In this document: piece by piece, positions 14,638 to 24,179 of the stretch | Layout: each line of letters opens with the position of its first letter | Numbering within the stretch: the stretch's first letter is position 1 | Assembly (NCBI RefSeq): GCF_046546475.1 | Contig: NZ_JBKGXS010000009.1 | Span: 62,001-126,000 of the forward strand | Length of the DNA: 64,000 nucleotides | Direction of reading: 5' to 3' | DNA from: Pseudonocardia phyllosphaerae | Lineage (GTDB): Bacteria > Actinomycetota > Actinomycetes > Mycobacteriales > Pseudonocardiaceae | Program-made: the position numbers and the translations under genes | The notes under the pieces: model-generated | The model's database searches: none | What the model saw: the letters and a program-made list of their open reading frames with translations, nothing else | What the model was told of the DNA's origin: nothing

Positions 14638-16104
14638 TCAGGACGCGCGGTCCGGCGACTTCTCCTTCGCCGTGTCCTTCGTGGCGGCCTCACGCGCACC
14701 GGCCACGTCGGTGTCCGGCGGGCCGGGCTTCTTGTCCGCCAGCTCCGAGGTGGAGTCCATCCGTTCCGGGCGGGCCGTGGCGGCGTCGTCCTGCGGGTCG
14801 TAGGACGCGGTGACGCTGATCAGGCGGTGGCCGCGCAGGCGGGCGTAGTGCAGGGCGCGGACCCAGTTGTAGAGGGTGCCGAGCCGGTTGCCCCAGCCGA
14901 TCAGGAACATCACGTGGACGTAGCACCAGATCAGGTAACCGAACCAGCCGGTGACCTTGGCGCCGCGCACGTCGGCGACGGCCTCGCGGGCGCCGATGGT
15001 GGCCATCGAGCCCTTGTCGAAGTAGCTGAACGGCGCCGGAGTGGCCTCGTCACCCGCGACCCGCGCGGCGATCTGCTTGCCCACGTAGGTGCCCTGCTGC
15101 ATCGCGACCTGCGCGACGCCGGGCAGCCGGTCGATCGTGGAGACCATGTCACCGACGGCGTAGACGTCGCGGTGGCCCGGCAGCGTCAGGTCCGGGTCGA
15201 CGGACACGCGCCCGGCCCGGTCCGGCTCGGTGCCGATGCCCTGCGCCAGGATCTTCGCCAGCGGCGAGGCCTGCACGCCCGCGGCCCAGACCTTCGTGCG
15301 GGAGACGATCTTCTCCTCGCCGTCCGGGCCCTTCACCGTGATCGAGTCGGCGTCCATGTCGGTCGCCATGCAGTTCAGGCGGACCTCGACGCCCTTCTCC
15401 TCGAGCGTCTTCTTCGTGTACTTCTGCAGCTTCTCCGCGAACGGCGGCAGCACCGCGGGCGCCGCGTCGATCAGGATGATCTTCGCCTTGCGGGTGTCGA
15501 TCGCCCGGTACTCGCGGGGGAGAACGAAGTTCGCCAGCTCGGCGAGCTGACCGGCCAGCTCGACACCGGTCGGGCCGGCGCCGACGACCACGAAGGTCAT
15601 GTAGGCCTGCTGCTCGGCCGGATCGCTGGAGACCTCGGCGAGCTCGTAGGAGCCGAGGATGCGGCTGCGCAGCAGGCGTGCGTCCTCGATGGTCTTCATG
15701 CCGGGGGCGTGCTCGGCCCACTCCGGGTGCCCGAAGTAGGCGTGCGTCGCGCCCGCGGCGACGACCAGGTAGTCGTAGGGGAGTTCCATCCGCTGCCCGT
15801 CGGGCGCGGCCGCGTACACGACCTTGCTCTCGAGGTCGATCTCGCCGACCTCGGCGAGGATCGTGCGCACGTTGCGCTGCTTCTTCAGCACCCGGCGCAG
15901 CGCCGGGGCGATCAGGCCGGGGGACAGGATCCCCGTCGCGACCTGGTACAGCAGCGGCTGGAACAGATGGTGGTTGGTCCGGTCGACCACGGTGACGTCG
16001 ACGTCGGCACCCTTGAGGGCCTGCGCCGCCTGGACGCCGCCGAAGCCGCCACCGACGATCACGACCTTCGGCCGACGGGTTGCGTCCTGGCTTGCCGTGC
16101 TCAC
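14638..16104 (-). CDS. ndh: type II NADH:quinone dehydrogenase (NDH-2)
   Basis: The 488-residue flavoprotein has two Rossmann signatures: KVVIVGGGFGGVQAAQAL for FAD near residue 12 and FVVVGAGPTGVELAGQLAE for NADH near residue 170. RTNHHLFQPLLYQVATG, VWAAGVQASPLA, DVYAVGD and AMQQGTYVGKQI are NDH-2 hallmarks, and the C-terminal WCYVHVMFLIGWGNRLGTLYNW segment is the membrane-attachment end. It passes electrons from NADH to menaquinone without proton pumping. The GTG at 16104 places the FAD motif near the N-terminus as in the family; a much longer frame upstream is not supported. Divergent from asnB. Confidence 0.93.
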   Translation of the reverse strand: MSTASQDATRRPKVVIVGGGFGGVQAAQALKGADVDVTVVDRTNHHLFQPLLYQVATGILSPGLIAPALRRVLKKQRNVRTILAEVGEIDLESKVVYAAAPDGQRMELPYDYLVVAAGATHAYFGHPEWAEHAPGMKTIEDARLLRSRILGSYELAEVSSDPAEQQAYMTFVVVGAGPTGVELAGQLAELANFVLPREYRAIDTRKAKIILIDAAPAVLPPFAEKLQKYTKKTLEEKGVEVRLNCMATDMDADSITVKGPDGEEKIVSRTKVWAAGVQASPLAKILAQGIGTEPDRAGRVSVDPDLTLPGHRDVYAVGDMVSTIDRLPGVAQVAMQQGTYVGKQIAARVAGDEATPAPFSYFDKGSMATIGAREAVADVRGAKVTGWFGYLIWCYVHVMFLIGWGNRLGTLYNWVRALHYARLRGHRLISVTASYDPQDDAATARPERMDSTSELADKKPGPPDTDVAGAREAATKDTAKEKSPDRAS

Positions 16105-16381
16105 GTCTGAGTCCGCCTCGTCTCGTCCTCGAGTGCGCGGGGTGTCCGCGCCTGCCCGGTGGCCGGTGGCGGGCCTTCCCGTCCCTGATGAGGGGGGCGG
16201 TGTACGAGTCGGCAGCGAATTGACGACTCCGTCATGCCTGTCCGGCCGGTCTCCGACCGTATTGACGCCCGGCACGCGGAGCAAACCCTGGGACGCTGGA
16301 AATGTCTTTCCGAGTCCGAACTCACACCCCCGTAACGCGGAAGCACCGTGCGGGCCGCCGGACCGTGCGACGATGGCCACC

Positions 16382-17992
16382 ATGTGCGGGATCGTCGCCG
16401 CCTTCGGCGGGCCATCAGCGTGGATCGACGGGGCCCCCGCGGACCCCGGCAAGTACGAACGGATGCTCGCCCGCGTGGCGCACCGTGGACCGGACGACAC
16501 CGGCGTCCAGATCGTGGGGAACACCTGGCTGGGCCACCAGCGGCTGTCGATCATGGACGTGAGCGGAGGGCGCCAGCCGCTCTCCGACGCCGCCGGTACC
16601 GCGTGGATCATCGGCAACGGCGAGATCTACAACCACGAGCGCATCTCCAAGGCGTTCCCGGACGGCACCGTGCGCACCAAGTCCGACACCGAGGCCGCGC
16701 TGCACGCGGTCATGTGGGACGGTCAGGTCGCCGTCGCGTCGCTGAACGGCATGTTCGCCGTCGCGATGGGGCGCGAGGACGGCACCGGGCTGGTGGCCCG
16801 GGACCCGTTCGGTGTGAAGCCGTTGTACTGGATCCCGCCGGCCGACCTGCGCGACGGCGTCGACGACGCCGTGCCCTACACCGCGCCCGACCCGTCGTCG
16901 ACGGTGCTGTTCGCCAGCGAGCTGCGCGCCTTCGACGACGCCGACCGGCCGTACGTCGAGACGTTCCCGCCCGGCTGCCTGTGGAGCCCGGCGTCGGGCC
17001 TGGTCCGGTTCGCCGACTCGGTCCCGGTGGAGGTCCGGCCCGCGCGCCGGGCGATCCGGCCCGGCTGGGACGAGGCCGACCTGTCCCGGGTGCGCGAGGC
17101 GGTGATCTCGGCGGTGCGGCGGCGGATGATGTCCGACGTCGGCGTCGGGGTGTTCCTCTCCGGCGGCCTGGACTCGGCGCTGGTCGCGGCGATCGCCGCA
17201 CAGGAGGCCCGCGCCCGCGGGGAGCAGCTGCCCACGTTCGCCGTCGGGACCGAGGACTCCGGGGACCTGATCGCGGCCCGCAAGGTCGCCGCGCACATCG
17301 GCTCGGACCACCACGAGATCCTGGTGACCGCCGGGGACATCTCCGAGGCCCTCGACCACGCCGTGGAGGTCATCGAGCACTACGACCCGGCGCTGGTCCG
17401 CAGCGCGGTGCCGAACCTGATCCTGGCCCGCGAGGCGGCGAAGAAGGTCAAGGTCGTGCTCACCGGGGAGGGCGCCGACGAGCTGTTCGCCGGCTACACC
17501 TACGTGCACACCGAGGACTACGCCGACCCGGACACCCTGCAGGCCGAGCTGGTGCGCTCGCTGGAGCAGCTGCACCACCTGAACCTGCAGCGCTGCGACC
17601 GGACGACGATGTACTTCGGCCTGGAGGCCCGCGAGCCGTTCCTGGACTCCGGGCTGGTGCGGGCGGCGCTCGCGCTGCCGCCGGAGTGGAAGCAGTGTCC
17701 GGACGGGCGCCCGGAGAAGGCGATCCTGCGCGAGGCGTTCGACGGCTGGCTGCCCGAGGACCTGCTGTGGCGCGGCAAGGAGCAGTTCGGCGACGGCTCC
17801 GGCGCCGGCACGGTGCTCGCCGCGCTGGCCGCGGAGAAGGCCGCCGAGGCCGACGTCCACGACGTCCCCGAGCACCCGCCGCACAGCTGGGCGCTGCGCA
17901 GCGACGAGGAGCGGCTCTACTACGCGATCTGGCAGCGCCACTTCGCCGGGATCCGCGCCGACGAGGTGCTGGGGGCGTTCGCGACGGCGTAG
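16382..17992 (+). CDS. asnB: glutamine-hydrolysing asparagine synthetase
   Basis: 536 residues, full length for AsnB. The ATG at 16382 makes Cys2 the N-terminal nucleophile (MCGIVAAFGG), which decides the start over an in-frame ATG three codons upstream. The glutaminase domain shows RGPDDTG, GHQRLSIMD and GNGEIYNH; the synthetase domain has the pyrophosphate loop VFLSGGLDSALVAAI near residue 260 and VVLTGEGADELFAGYTY. It makes asparagine from aspartate, glutamine and ATP. It is transcribed alone and diverges from ndh. Confidence 0.94.
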   Translation: MCGIVAAFGGPSAWIDGAPADPGKYERMLARVAHRGPDDTGVQIVGNTWLGHQRLSIMDVSGGRQPLSDAAGTAWIIGNGEIYNHERISKAFPDGTVRTKSDTEAALHAVMWDGQVAVASLNGMFAVAMGREDGTGLVARDPFGVKPLYWIPPADLRDGVDDAVPYTAPDPSSTVLFASELRAFDDADRPYVETFPPGCLWSPASGLVRFADSVPVEVRPARRAIRPGWDEADLSRVREAVISAVRRRMMSDVGVGVFLSGGLDSALVAAIAAQEARARGEQLPTFAVGTEDSGDLIAARKVAAHIGSDHHEILVTAGDISEALDHAVEVIEHYDPALVRSAVPNLILAREAAKKVKVVLTGEGADELFAGYTYVHTEDYADPDTLQAELVRSLEQLHHLNLQRCDRTTMYFGLEAREPFLDSGLVRAALALPPEWKQCPDGRPEKAILREAFDGWLPEDLLWRGKEQFGDGSGAGTVLAALAAEKAAEADVHDVPEHPPHSWALRSDEERLYYAIWQRHFAGIRADEVLGAFATA

Positions 17993-18002
17993 CGCGCCGG
18001 GG

Positions 18003-21000
18003 TCAGTTCTCGTCCGGGCGCAGGCCGGGCAGCGCGTCGGTGAGGCCGCTGTCCACGCCGCCGCCCGAGGCGGGTGTCCCAGCGGTGCCGGAGCCCGTGC
18101 CCGAACCCGTGCCGGACCCGGTGCCCATGCTGCTGGTGGTCCCGCCGGTGCCCTCGTCGGAGCCCGGGGACTGGTCGACGGCCGGTGTGCCCGCGCCACC
18201 GGCGCCGGAGCAGGAGTCGGCGACCGACTGCGGCGCCGCGGACGACGGCGGGGCCGACGACGTGGCGGACCCCGACGAGCCGGAGGCGTTCGACGACGAC
18301 TTCGGGGCCGAGGACTTCGGCGTGGTCGGCGCGGCGGGTGCCGCCGGGGCGGGCGCGGGCCGGGCCGGCGCGGGACCGGGCGGCGGAGGTGGCGGCGGGT
18401 CCGCGATCGCCTTGCGGACGGTCTCCTGCATGTAGGGGACGTCCGGTGCGGCGGTGTTGAACTTGCCGTCCGACTCGTTCGGGTCGGGCAGCGACGGGTC
18501 GAACGCGACGCTCTCCAGCGCGAACCGCTCGTCGGCCAGCACCGCCAGCGACGGCAGCACCTGCTGCGGGATGTCGGTGTTGACGTTGTTGCGGGTCACC
18601 GTGGCGATCTGCTGGAACCGGGTGAGCAGCTCGGTCGCGCCGGTCTCGGTGACCACGGCCTGGATCAGGCAGCGCTGGCGGCCCATCCGCTGGTAGTCGG
18701 TGCCGTCACGGCGTGAGCGGGCGAACCAGAGCGCGTCGTTGCCGTTGAGGGTCTGGGTGCCCGGCGGGATGTAGTAGTCCGGGGTGACGTGCCGGCCGTA
18801 GGCGGTGACGCCGCCGACCGGGATCGGGGTGGGCCCGACGTTGACGGTGACCCCGCCGACCGCGTCGATCATGGAGGAGAAGCCCGCCATGTTGACCTCG
18901 AGGTAGTAGTCGACCGGCAGGCCCGACATGTACGCGATGCTCTGCTCGAGCAGGTTGACCCCGGCGAACGGCGTCGGCCCGGCGGGTGCGACCTCGGGGT
19001 GCTGCTCGGCGTAGGCGTAGACGCCGTTGAGCAGATAGTCCCCGGACAGCGGCTGGGTCGGGTCGTGGAAGCCCTTCGGGAACTTCGCGGCCATCGGCGA
19101 GCCGGGCGGGAACTGGGCGCGCTGGATGTTGCGGGGGAAGCTGAACAGCGTCGTCCGCCCGGTGTGGGTGTCGATGCTGGCCAGCATCATCGTGTCGGTC
19201 CGGGTGCCGGAACGGTCCGGGCCGGCGTCGGAACCGAGCAGCAGCACGTTGAGCCGCGGACGCCCGAGCGCCTCGGCCGCACTCGCACCGTTCCCGTTTT
19301 GGAACAGCGAGTTCAGCAGGCCGCGCTGGGAGTTGAGCAGGTTGACGCCGAACCCGAACGGCACGGCGACGGTCAGGCACATCAGCGCCGCGGTCCCGGT
19401 GCCGACGATGCGGCGGCCGAGCTTCATCCCGCGCGGGCGGGCCAGGGCATAGGTGCGGGCGATCTGCGCGATCCATGCGATCCCGCCGACGAGCAGGGCT
19501 CCCGCGAGGACGGTCAGCGTCGTGGTCGACAGCAGGTTCTGCAGCAGCGACGAGCGCGGCGTCACCAGTACGACGACGGCCAGCGCGAGCACCACCGCGA
19601 GCAGGGCGCCCAGGATCAGGCCACCGGTGCGGAACCGGCGCAGGCCCAGGTGCCCGGTGCCGGGGACGACCGTCGACGCCGCGGTCAGGCCGAGCGCGGC
19701 CGCCAGCGACCGGCGCGCGGTGTCCGGGCGGTCGGGCGTGGCGGCCCGGGTCCGGTCCGGGGCAGCGGCGCTGCCGGACGGCTCGAGGGTGGTGCGGCTC
19801 TCCGGGATCCGGGTGGTCGGCTCCTCCGACGGCGTCCCCGGTTCCGGGCGTTCGGTGCCGGACGAGCCGGGACGGTTCGCCTGGGCGGTCGGGCGCGTCG
19901 GGGGCTCGTCGGCGGGCTGCGGGCGGGACCCGGCCTTCGCGGCCGCGGCACCTGCGGCACCGGCGGCCGCCGCGGTCCCGGCGGCCGCGGCACCGGCGCC
20001 CGGGAGCTTCCGGGTGGGGGCGTCGCCGGGCTGGGCGCTGCCGGGCTGGGGGCTGCTGGATGGGGCGCTGCCGGATGGGGCGCTGCCGGATGGGGCGCTG
20101 CCGGGTGAAGCGTTGCCGGACGGTGCGTTGCCGGGCGGCGGGGTGGTGCCCGGGCGCGGCGGCTGGGACCCGGCGGGGCCGGCCGGTGCCGGTCCGCGCC
20201 GATCGGGCCCCTGCTGGACGGGCCCCTGCTGGACGGGACGCGACGGCTCCGGAGCCTGCGGGCGGCCCTGCTGCGGTCCGTTGGCCTGCGGTCCGTTGGT
20301 CTGCGGGCTGTTCGGCTGGGCGTTGTTCGGCTGGGAGCCCGGCTGCTGCGGCTCGGAGTCGCGCTGCGGCGAGACGGGCTGCTGGGAGCCTGGCTGCCGG
20401 CTGACCTGCCGGTCCCGCGGACCGGGCTGCTGCGGACCGGCCTGCTGCGGGTCGGGCTGCTGCGGGCCGGCCTGCGGCCCCTGCTGCGGCGAACCTGGCT
20501 GCTGAGGTCCGGGCCGTGCGTCGGCGGGTCGCGGCGGGACGGCGGGGAAGCCGCCGCTCAGCCGGGCCGCACGGTCGCGGTCGGCGGGGGAGCGGGCACC
20601 CTCGGCACGGGACCGGCGGCGCTCGGCCGCGGTATCGGGCCGCTCGGAACGGTCCGGAGCCCCGCTGCGGCGCCCGGTGCGTACCGAGCGCACGTCGGTC
20701 GGACGGCTGTCGCTGTGCCCGCGCCGGGTGGGGTTGTTCGGCTGTGGGGCGTTCTCCGGCGCGGCGGACCCGTCCGCGGGGTCGCCGGTCTCGCGCTCAC
20801 GACGGCGCGGCCACGGGTCCTGACGACCCCCGGACGCGGGCGGGCCGGACGGGGAACCGGCCGGGCCCTGCGGACGACCGTCGCCCGGGCCGGACCGGGA
20901 GCTCGGGCCGGGCTGGGAGCTCGGGCCGGCCGGGGAACTGGGACCGGCCAGGGAACTCGGGCCGGGCTGGGAGCTCGGGCCGGGCTGGGAACCGGGGCCG

Positions 21001-21278
21001 GGCTGGGCCGGCGGACCGGACCGGGCGTTCGGGCCGGGCTGGGCAGGTGAGCCGGCCTGGGCGTTCGGGCCCGGCTCGGCACCGGCGGGCTGCCTGCGGA
21101 CCTGCGCCGCACGCGTCCACGGGGCCATCGGGCCGGGCAGCTGCTGCGGCGCGGCCGGACCCGCGGGCGAGCCCGGGCCGGGCTGCTCCTGCGGAGTAGC
21201 TCCGTCGTCGTCGGGCTGCGGGCCGGGACGACGCGGGTCGTCGTCGGGACGGGTGCCCTCGTCGGGTCGTTCTTCCAC
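18003..21278 (-). CDS. LytR-CpsA-Psr (LCP) family protein with long low-complexity N-terminus
   Basis: The 1091-residue protein begins with about 530 residues of Pro/Gln/Gly/Ser-rich sequence (repeats such as QPGPSS, PQQPGP and SGSAP), then about four hydrophobic segments, then an LCP catalytic domain (LNVLLLGSDAGPD, RTDTMMLASIDTHTGRTTLFSFPRNI, GVTVNVG, LWFARSRRDGTDYQRMGRQ), and a Pro/Ser/Gly-rich tail. LCP enzymes move polymers such as arabinogalactan or teichoic acid from lipid carriers to peptidoglycan. Typical members have one helix and 300-500 residues, so this one is unusual. The GTG at 21278 is preferred because GAAGGGGG lies just upstream; 21305 is the alternative. Confidence 0.87.
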   Translation of the reverse strand: MEERPDEGTRPDDDPRRPGPQPDDDGATPQEQPGPGSPAGPAAPQQLPGPMAPWTRAAQVRRQPAGAEPGPNAQAGSPAQPGPNARSGPPAQPGPGSQPGPSSQPGPSSLAGPSSPAGPSSQPGPSSRSGPGDGRPQGPAGSPSGPPASGGRQDPWPRRRERETGDPADGSAAPENAPQPNNPTRRGHSDSRPTDVRSVRTGRRSGAPDRSERPDTAAERRRSRAEGARSPADRDRAARLSGGFPAVPPRPADARPGPQQPGSPQQGPQAGPQQPDPQQAGPQQPGPRDRQVSRQPGSQQPVSPQRDSEPQQPGSQPNNAQPNSPQTNGPQANGPQQGRPQAPEPSRPVQQGPVQQGPDRRGPAPAGPAGSQPPRPGTTPPPGNAPSGNASPGSAPSGSAPSGSAPSSSPQPGSAQPGDAPTRKLPGAGAAAAGTAAAAGAAGAAAAKAGSRPQPADEPPTRPTAQANRPGSSGTERPEPGTPSEEPTTRIPESRTTLEPSGSAAAPDRTRAATPDRPDTARRSLAAALGLTAASTVVPGTGHLGLRRFRTGGLILGALLAVVLALAVVVLVTPRSSLLQNLLSTTTLTVLAGALLVGGIAWIAQIARTYALARPRGMKLGRRIVGTGTAALMCLTVAVPFGFGVNLLNSQRGLLNSLFQNGNGASAAEALGRPRLNVLLLGSDAGPDRSGTRTDTMMLASIDTHTGRTTLFSFPRNIQRAQFPPGSPMAAKFPKGFHDPTQPLSGDYLLNGVYAYAEQHPEVAPAGPTPFAGVNLLEQSIAYMSGLPVDYYLEVNMAGFSSMIDAVGGVTVNVGPTPIPVGGVTAYGRHVTPDYYIPPGTQTLNGNDALWFARSRRDGTDYQRMGRQRCLIQAVVTETGATELLTRFQQIATVTRNNVNTDIPQQVLPSLAVLADERFALESVAFDPSLPDPNESDGKFNTAAPDVPYMQETVRKAIADPPPPPPPGPAPARPAPAPAAPAAPTTPKSSAPKSSSNASGSSGSATSSAPPSSAAPQSVADSCSGAGGAGTPAVDQSPGSDEGTGGTTSSMGTGSGTGSGTGSGTAGTPASGGGVDSGLTDALPGLRPDEN

Positions 21279-21464
21279 CCGGGCACCCCCTTCACTGGTC
21301 GGCACGGACGGTTTCCCCGGACCGGAGGCAGGCGAACCGTGCGGCGGGGATCTCGGATGTCCTGAACCCGGCGGCGACTCCGGCGACCGGGGGCCCGAGC
21401 CTACTTGCCGTGATCACGATCTCCACGGCCCGCCCACCCACCGGTGTGGGTGGTCGGGCGACGC

Positions 21465-21503
21465 CCGGGTCGCCGCCGCGCAACGGGCGTTGCGGCGACC
21501 CGG
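21465..21503 (-). terminator. terminator hairpin downstream of the lipoprotein gene
   Basis: A perfect 12-bp stem, CCGGGTCGCCGC (21465-21476) with GCGGCGACCCGG (21492-21503), and a 15-nt loop. A second, weaker hairpin (CCACCCA around 21434 with TGGGTGG around 21447) follows. Confidence 0.68.
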
Positions 21504-21518
21504 ACGTCGCTGGTCGGT

Positions 21519-21603
21519 GCAGTCGCGAGATCAGGGCAGTCGGGACATCAGAGCAGACGTGAGATCAGTGCAGTCGGGAGATCAGGGCGGTCGGGAGATC
21601 AGG
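21519..21603. repeat. five-copy 17-bp tandem repeat
   Basis: Units start at 21519, 21536, 21553, 21570 and 21587; the consensus is GCAGTCGGGAGATCAGG with one to five mismatches per unit. It lies 9 bp downstream of the lipoprotein stop codon, between that stop and its terminator hairpin. Confidence 0.92.
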
Positions 21604-21612
21604 ACACCGGCG

Positions 21613-22635
21613 TCACTGGTAGGAGACGAACACCGGCGACTGCGGCTTCACGTCGTAGGTCTGCTTCGCCGAGAACGTCGGCTTGTCCTCGTCGATGAAG
21701 TTCTTCCAGCCCCAGTACAGCCCCTTCGGCGCGGGCTGGCGGTGCAGCGCGTTCCAGGTCTCGAACTTCTCACCCGGCGTGCCGAACCCGTCGGCGTGCA
21801 GCACCGTCGCCAGCTCCGGATGGCTGGTGACGATCTTCTGCCGGTCCGGGAGCATCGGCACCCGGAACTGGTGCAGCATGAAGACCTTCTGCGGCAGGTT
21901 CTTGGACTTCGTCAGCTCGGCCAGCCACGCCGACGTCCGGTTGATCTCGTCGGCGTTCACCGACCCGACCGCGGTCCGCGGCTGCTGCCCCGGCTTGAGC
22001 TTCCACTCCGGGTCCAGTGCGAGCCCGACGTGTGGCTTGGACAGCAGCGGCGCGTAGCGCTTGGCCTGGGCCAGCATGTCGGCACGTCCCGGCTGCAGGT
22101 CCAGCACGACGTAGACACCGGCCTTGGCGGCCTTGTCGACCCACGGCTGGATCTGCTGGACGGTCGACTCGGCCGAGTAGTCGCCGTCCGGGCCCGGCCC
22201 GGCGTCGGCGACGGTTGCGATGAGCTCGAAGGCCGGGACGACCGGCTCCTTCACCAGCGGCTGGTAGTCGGCGGCCAGGTCCTTGGCGCGGGCGATGGAC
22301 TTGTCCACGTCCTGCTCGCCGAGGACGCCCAGCCCGGGCGTGTTCGGATGGCCGTAGAGCGCGACCATCCGGCGCCCCGGGAACAAGGTTGTCCCGCCGC
22401 CGGGAAGCTGCGGCACCGGCGGTGCCGCCTCCGGCGGCGGCGGAGCGGCCTGGCCGGCGGGCGGCGGGGGAGGAGCGGCTGCGGCCGCGGGATCGTCCGG
22501 CGCGCCGGAACACCCGCTGAGCAGCAACGACGACGTGGCGAGCGCGGCGACGAGCGCACCACGGAGGGATCGGAGGGAGGTCTTGTGACGGACCGTGGAC
22601 GGATGCGGAACCCCGGTAGCAGACACCGGTCGCAA
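21613..22635 (-). CDS. secreted lipoprotein, hypothetical, TIM-barrel-like
   Basis: 340 residues with a basic N-terminus, a hydrophobic signal (ALVAALATSSLLLSGC) and a lipobox ending at Cys near residue 42, so the mature protein is a lipid-anchored surface protein. A Pro/Ala linker follows, then a globular domain of about 260 residues: MVALYGHPNTPGLGVLGEQD, YVVLDLQPGRADMLAQAKRY, VGLALDPEWKL, VFMLHQF and LYWGWKNFIDEDKP. Alternating beta-strand and helix stretches with acidic residues after strands suggest a glycoside-hydrolase-like barrel. I do not recognise a named family. It lies directly upstream of the LCP gene, so a cell-envelope role is plausible. Confidence 0.72.
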   Translation of the reverse strand: MRPVSATGVPHPSTVRHKTSLRSLRGALVAALATSSLLLSGCSGAPDDPAAAAAPPPPPAGQAAPPPPEAAPPVPQLPGGGTTLFPGRRMVALYGHPNTPGLGVLGEQDVDKSIARAKDLAADYQPLVKEPVVPAFELIATVADAGPGPDGDYSAESTVQQIQPWVDKAAKAGVYVVLDLQPGRADMLAQAKRYAPLLSKPHVGLALDPEWKLKPGQQPRTAVGSVNADEINRTSAWLAELTKSKNLPQKVFMLHQFRVPMLPDRQKIVTSHPELATVLHADGFGTPGEKFETWNALHRQPAPKGLYWGWKNFIDEDKPTFSAKQTYDVKPQSPVFVSYQ

Positions 22636-22702
22636 GACTAGGTGAGCGGAGGCACCCGGTCACGACACGGAGTGATGACGGTGTGTCGTGTCGCGCAGGA
22701 GG

Positions 22703-23794
22703 TCAGCGCGGTCCGTCCGGGCCCTCGTCGGGGCCGCGCTGCGGGCGCGGCGGACGCCCCCGCAGGATGCGCTTCAGCCCGGCCGTGTGCCGCCGGCTCA
22801 CCGGCAGCTCGACGGCGTTCGGCCCGTTGCCGAGCCGCACGACGTAGCCGGACCCGGACATCCGCAGCTCGGTGATCAGTGGCAGCGCGACCAGGTAGGC
22901 GCGGTGGATCCGGACGAAGCCCGCGTCGCCCCAGCGGTCCTCGAGCACCGACACCGGGATCCGGACGAGGTGGCTGCCGTCGTGGGTGTGCAGCCGGGCG
23001 TAGTCGCCCTGGGCCTCGACGTAGCGGATCGACGACCGCGGGATCAGCTTCGTGGTGCCCGCCAACTCGACCGGGACGACCTCGTCGTCGGGCTGCGGCA
23101 CCGTGGCGGGCGCGGCTCCGCGCGGGCGCTGCGCCGCGGGGGCGTCGGCCGGCGGCGGCGCGGCAGCCGGGGCGGCGCCTGCGGAGGGCTCGTCGGTGCG
23201 GCGCCCGGAACGCAGCGCGACGGTGCGGTCCAGCGACCCGGCCAGCCGCTCGGAGCGCAGCGGCTTGAGCAGGTAGTCGACGGCGCCGACCTCGTAGGCG
23301 TCGACGGCGCGGTCGTCGTGCGCGGTCACGAACACCACCGGCGGCGGGTCGGCCATCGCGTTGAGCACGCGGGCCAGCTCCAGGCCGTCGAGGCCGGGCA
23401 TCCGGATGTCGAGGAACACGACGTCGACCCGCGGGGTGCTGCGGTCGTTCTGGGCGCAGTGCAGGATCCGCAGCGCCTCGGTGGCGTCCGGCGCGGTCAG
23501 GACCGAGCCGACGCGGGAGTCCTCACCGAGCAGGTGGGCCAGCTCCAGCAGGGCCGGCTCCTCGTCGTCGACGGCCAGCACGGTCATCCCGCCGGCCGGC
23601 GCCTGCTCGGCCGGCTGCTCCGGGGGCCGGGACTGACCGGGCGTGCCGATCGGGCGGTGGTCGCCGCCGTAGCCGGGGCCTGCCGTTCCGGCCCCCGGGC
23701 CGTAGCCGGGTGCCTGCCGGAACCCGCCCTGCGGCGGTCCCTGGACGACCGGCGTCGTGCCGGAAGCGTGCGCCCCCCGCGCGTGGCTGTACAC
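22703..23794 (-). CDS. LytTR-family response regulator
   Basis: 363 residues: a disordered Gly/Pro-rich N-terminus of about 75 residues, a receiver domain (MTVLAVDDEEPALLELAHLL) with phospho-acceptor Asp129 in VVFLDIRMPGLDGLEL and the Lys in YLLKPL, a Pro/Ala linker, then a LytTR DNA-binding domain (YVEAQGDYARLHTHDGSHLVRIPVSVLED and FVRIHRAYLVAL). The GTG at 23792-23794 follows GAGGAGGAG. No partner kinase lies beside it. LytTR regulators often control envelope or transport genes; the target here is unknown. Confidence 0.88.
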   Translation of the reverse strand: MYSHARGAHASGTTPVVQGPPQGGFRQAPGYGPGAGTAGPGYGGDHRPIGTPGQSRPPEQPAEQAPAGGMTVLAVDDEEPALLELAHLLGEDSRVGSVLTAPDATEALRILHCAQNDRSTPRVDVVFLDIRMPGLDGLELARVLNAMADPPPVVFVTAHDDRAVDAYEVGAVDYLLKPLRSERLAGSLDRTVALRSGRRTDEPSAGAAPAAAPPPADAPAAQRPRGAAPATVPQPDDEVVPVELAGTTKLIPRSSIRYVEAQGDYARLHTHDGSHLVRIPVSVLEDRWGDAGFVRIHRAYLVALPLITELRMSGSGYVVRLGNGPNAVELPVSRRHTAGLKRILRGRPPRPQRGPDEGPDGPR

Positions 23795-24179
23795 GGCTCC
23801 TCCTCGCCGCGGGCGGGTCGCCCGCTGACTGGTGACTGCGGGCACACCGTAGCGAGAGTGCGTGGGGTCGTCGCAGGGCGGTCCCGCGGTGCGCGTAGCA
23901 CGATCCGGGGTGGGCCGTCCGGGTGGCGGCTGTCGCGGAGGGTGTCCGCCGGGTCCGGCAGCGGTGGGTGAGCCGGGTTGCACCGGGGCTCGACGGTCGG
24001 CCGGTTCCGGCCCCGCCCTTCGGACGGGTGCGGGCGCGCGACGTCGTGGCACCGGGTGCCGAAACGCTACGGTGTCGGTGAACCGCATCACGTGGCGCCG
24101 CCGCCGCACGCGCTCGACCTGCACGGACGAGGAGCCGGCGGGGCGCCACCGGCACACCCACTCACGGCGGAGGGCCTCG
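23795..24179. other. divergent promoter region, no gene seen
   Basis: 385 bp between the LytTR gene and mftD. No convincing ORF, RNA or repeat is visible. TACGGT at about 24069 is a possible -10 for mftD about 110 bp upstream of its start; no matching -35 is obvious. Confidence 0.35.

Noticed and set aside
16105..16381. TTGACG boxes at about 16216 and 16263 as mapped promoters of ndh and asnB
   Set aside because: No -10 element at the right spacing could be read with confidence, so no promoter is annotated.
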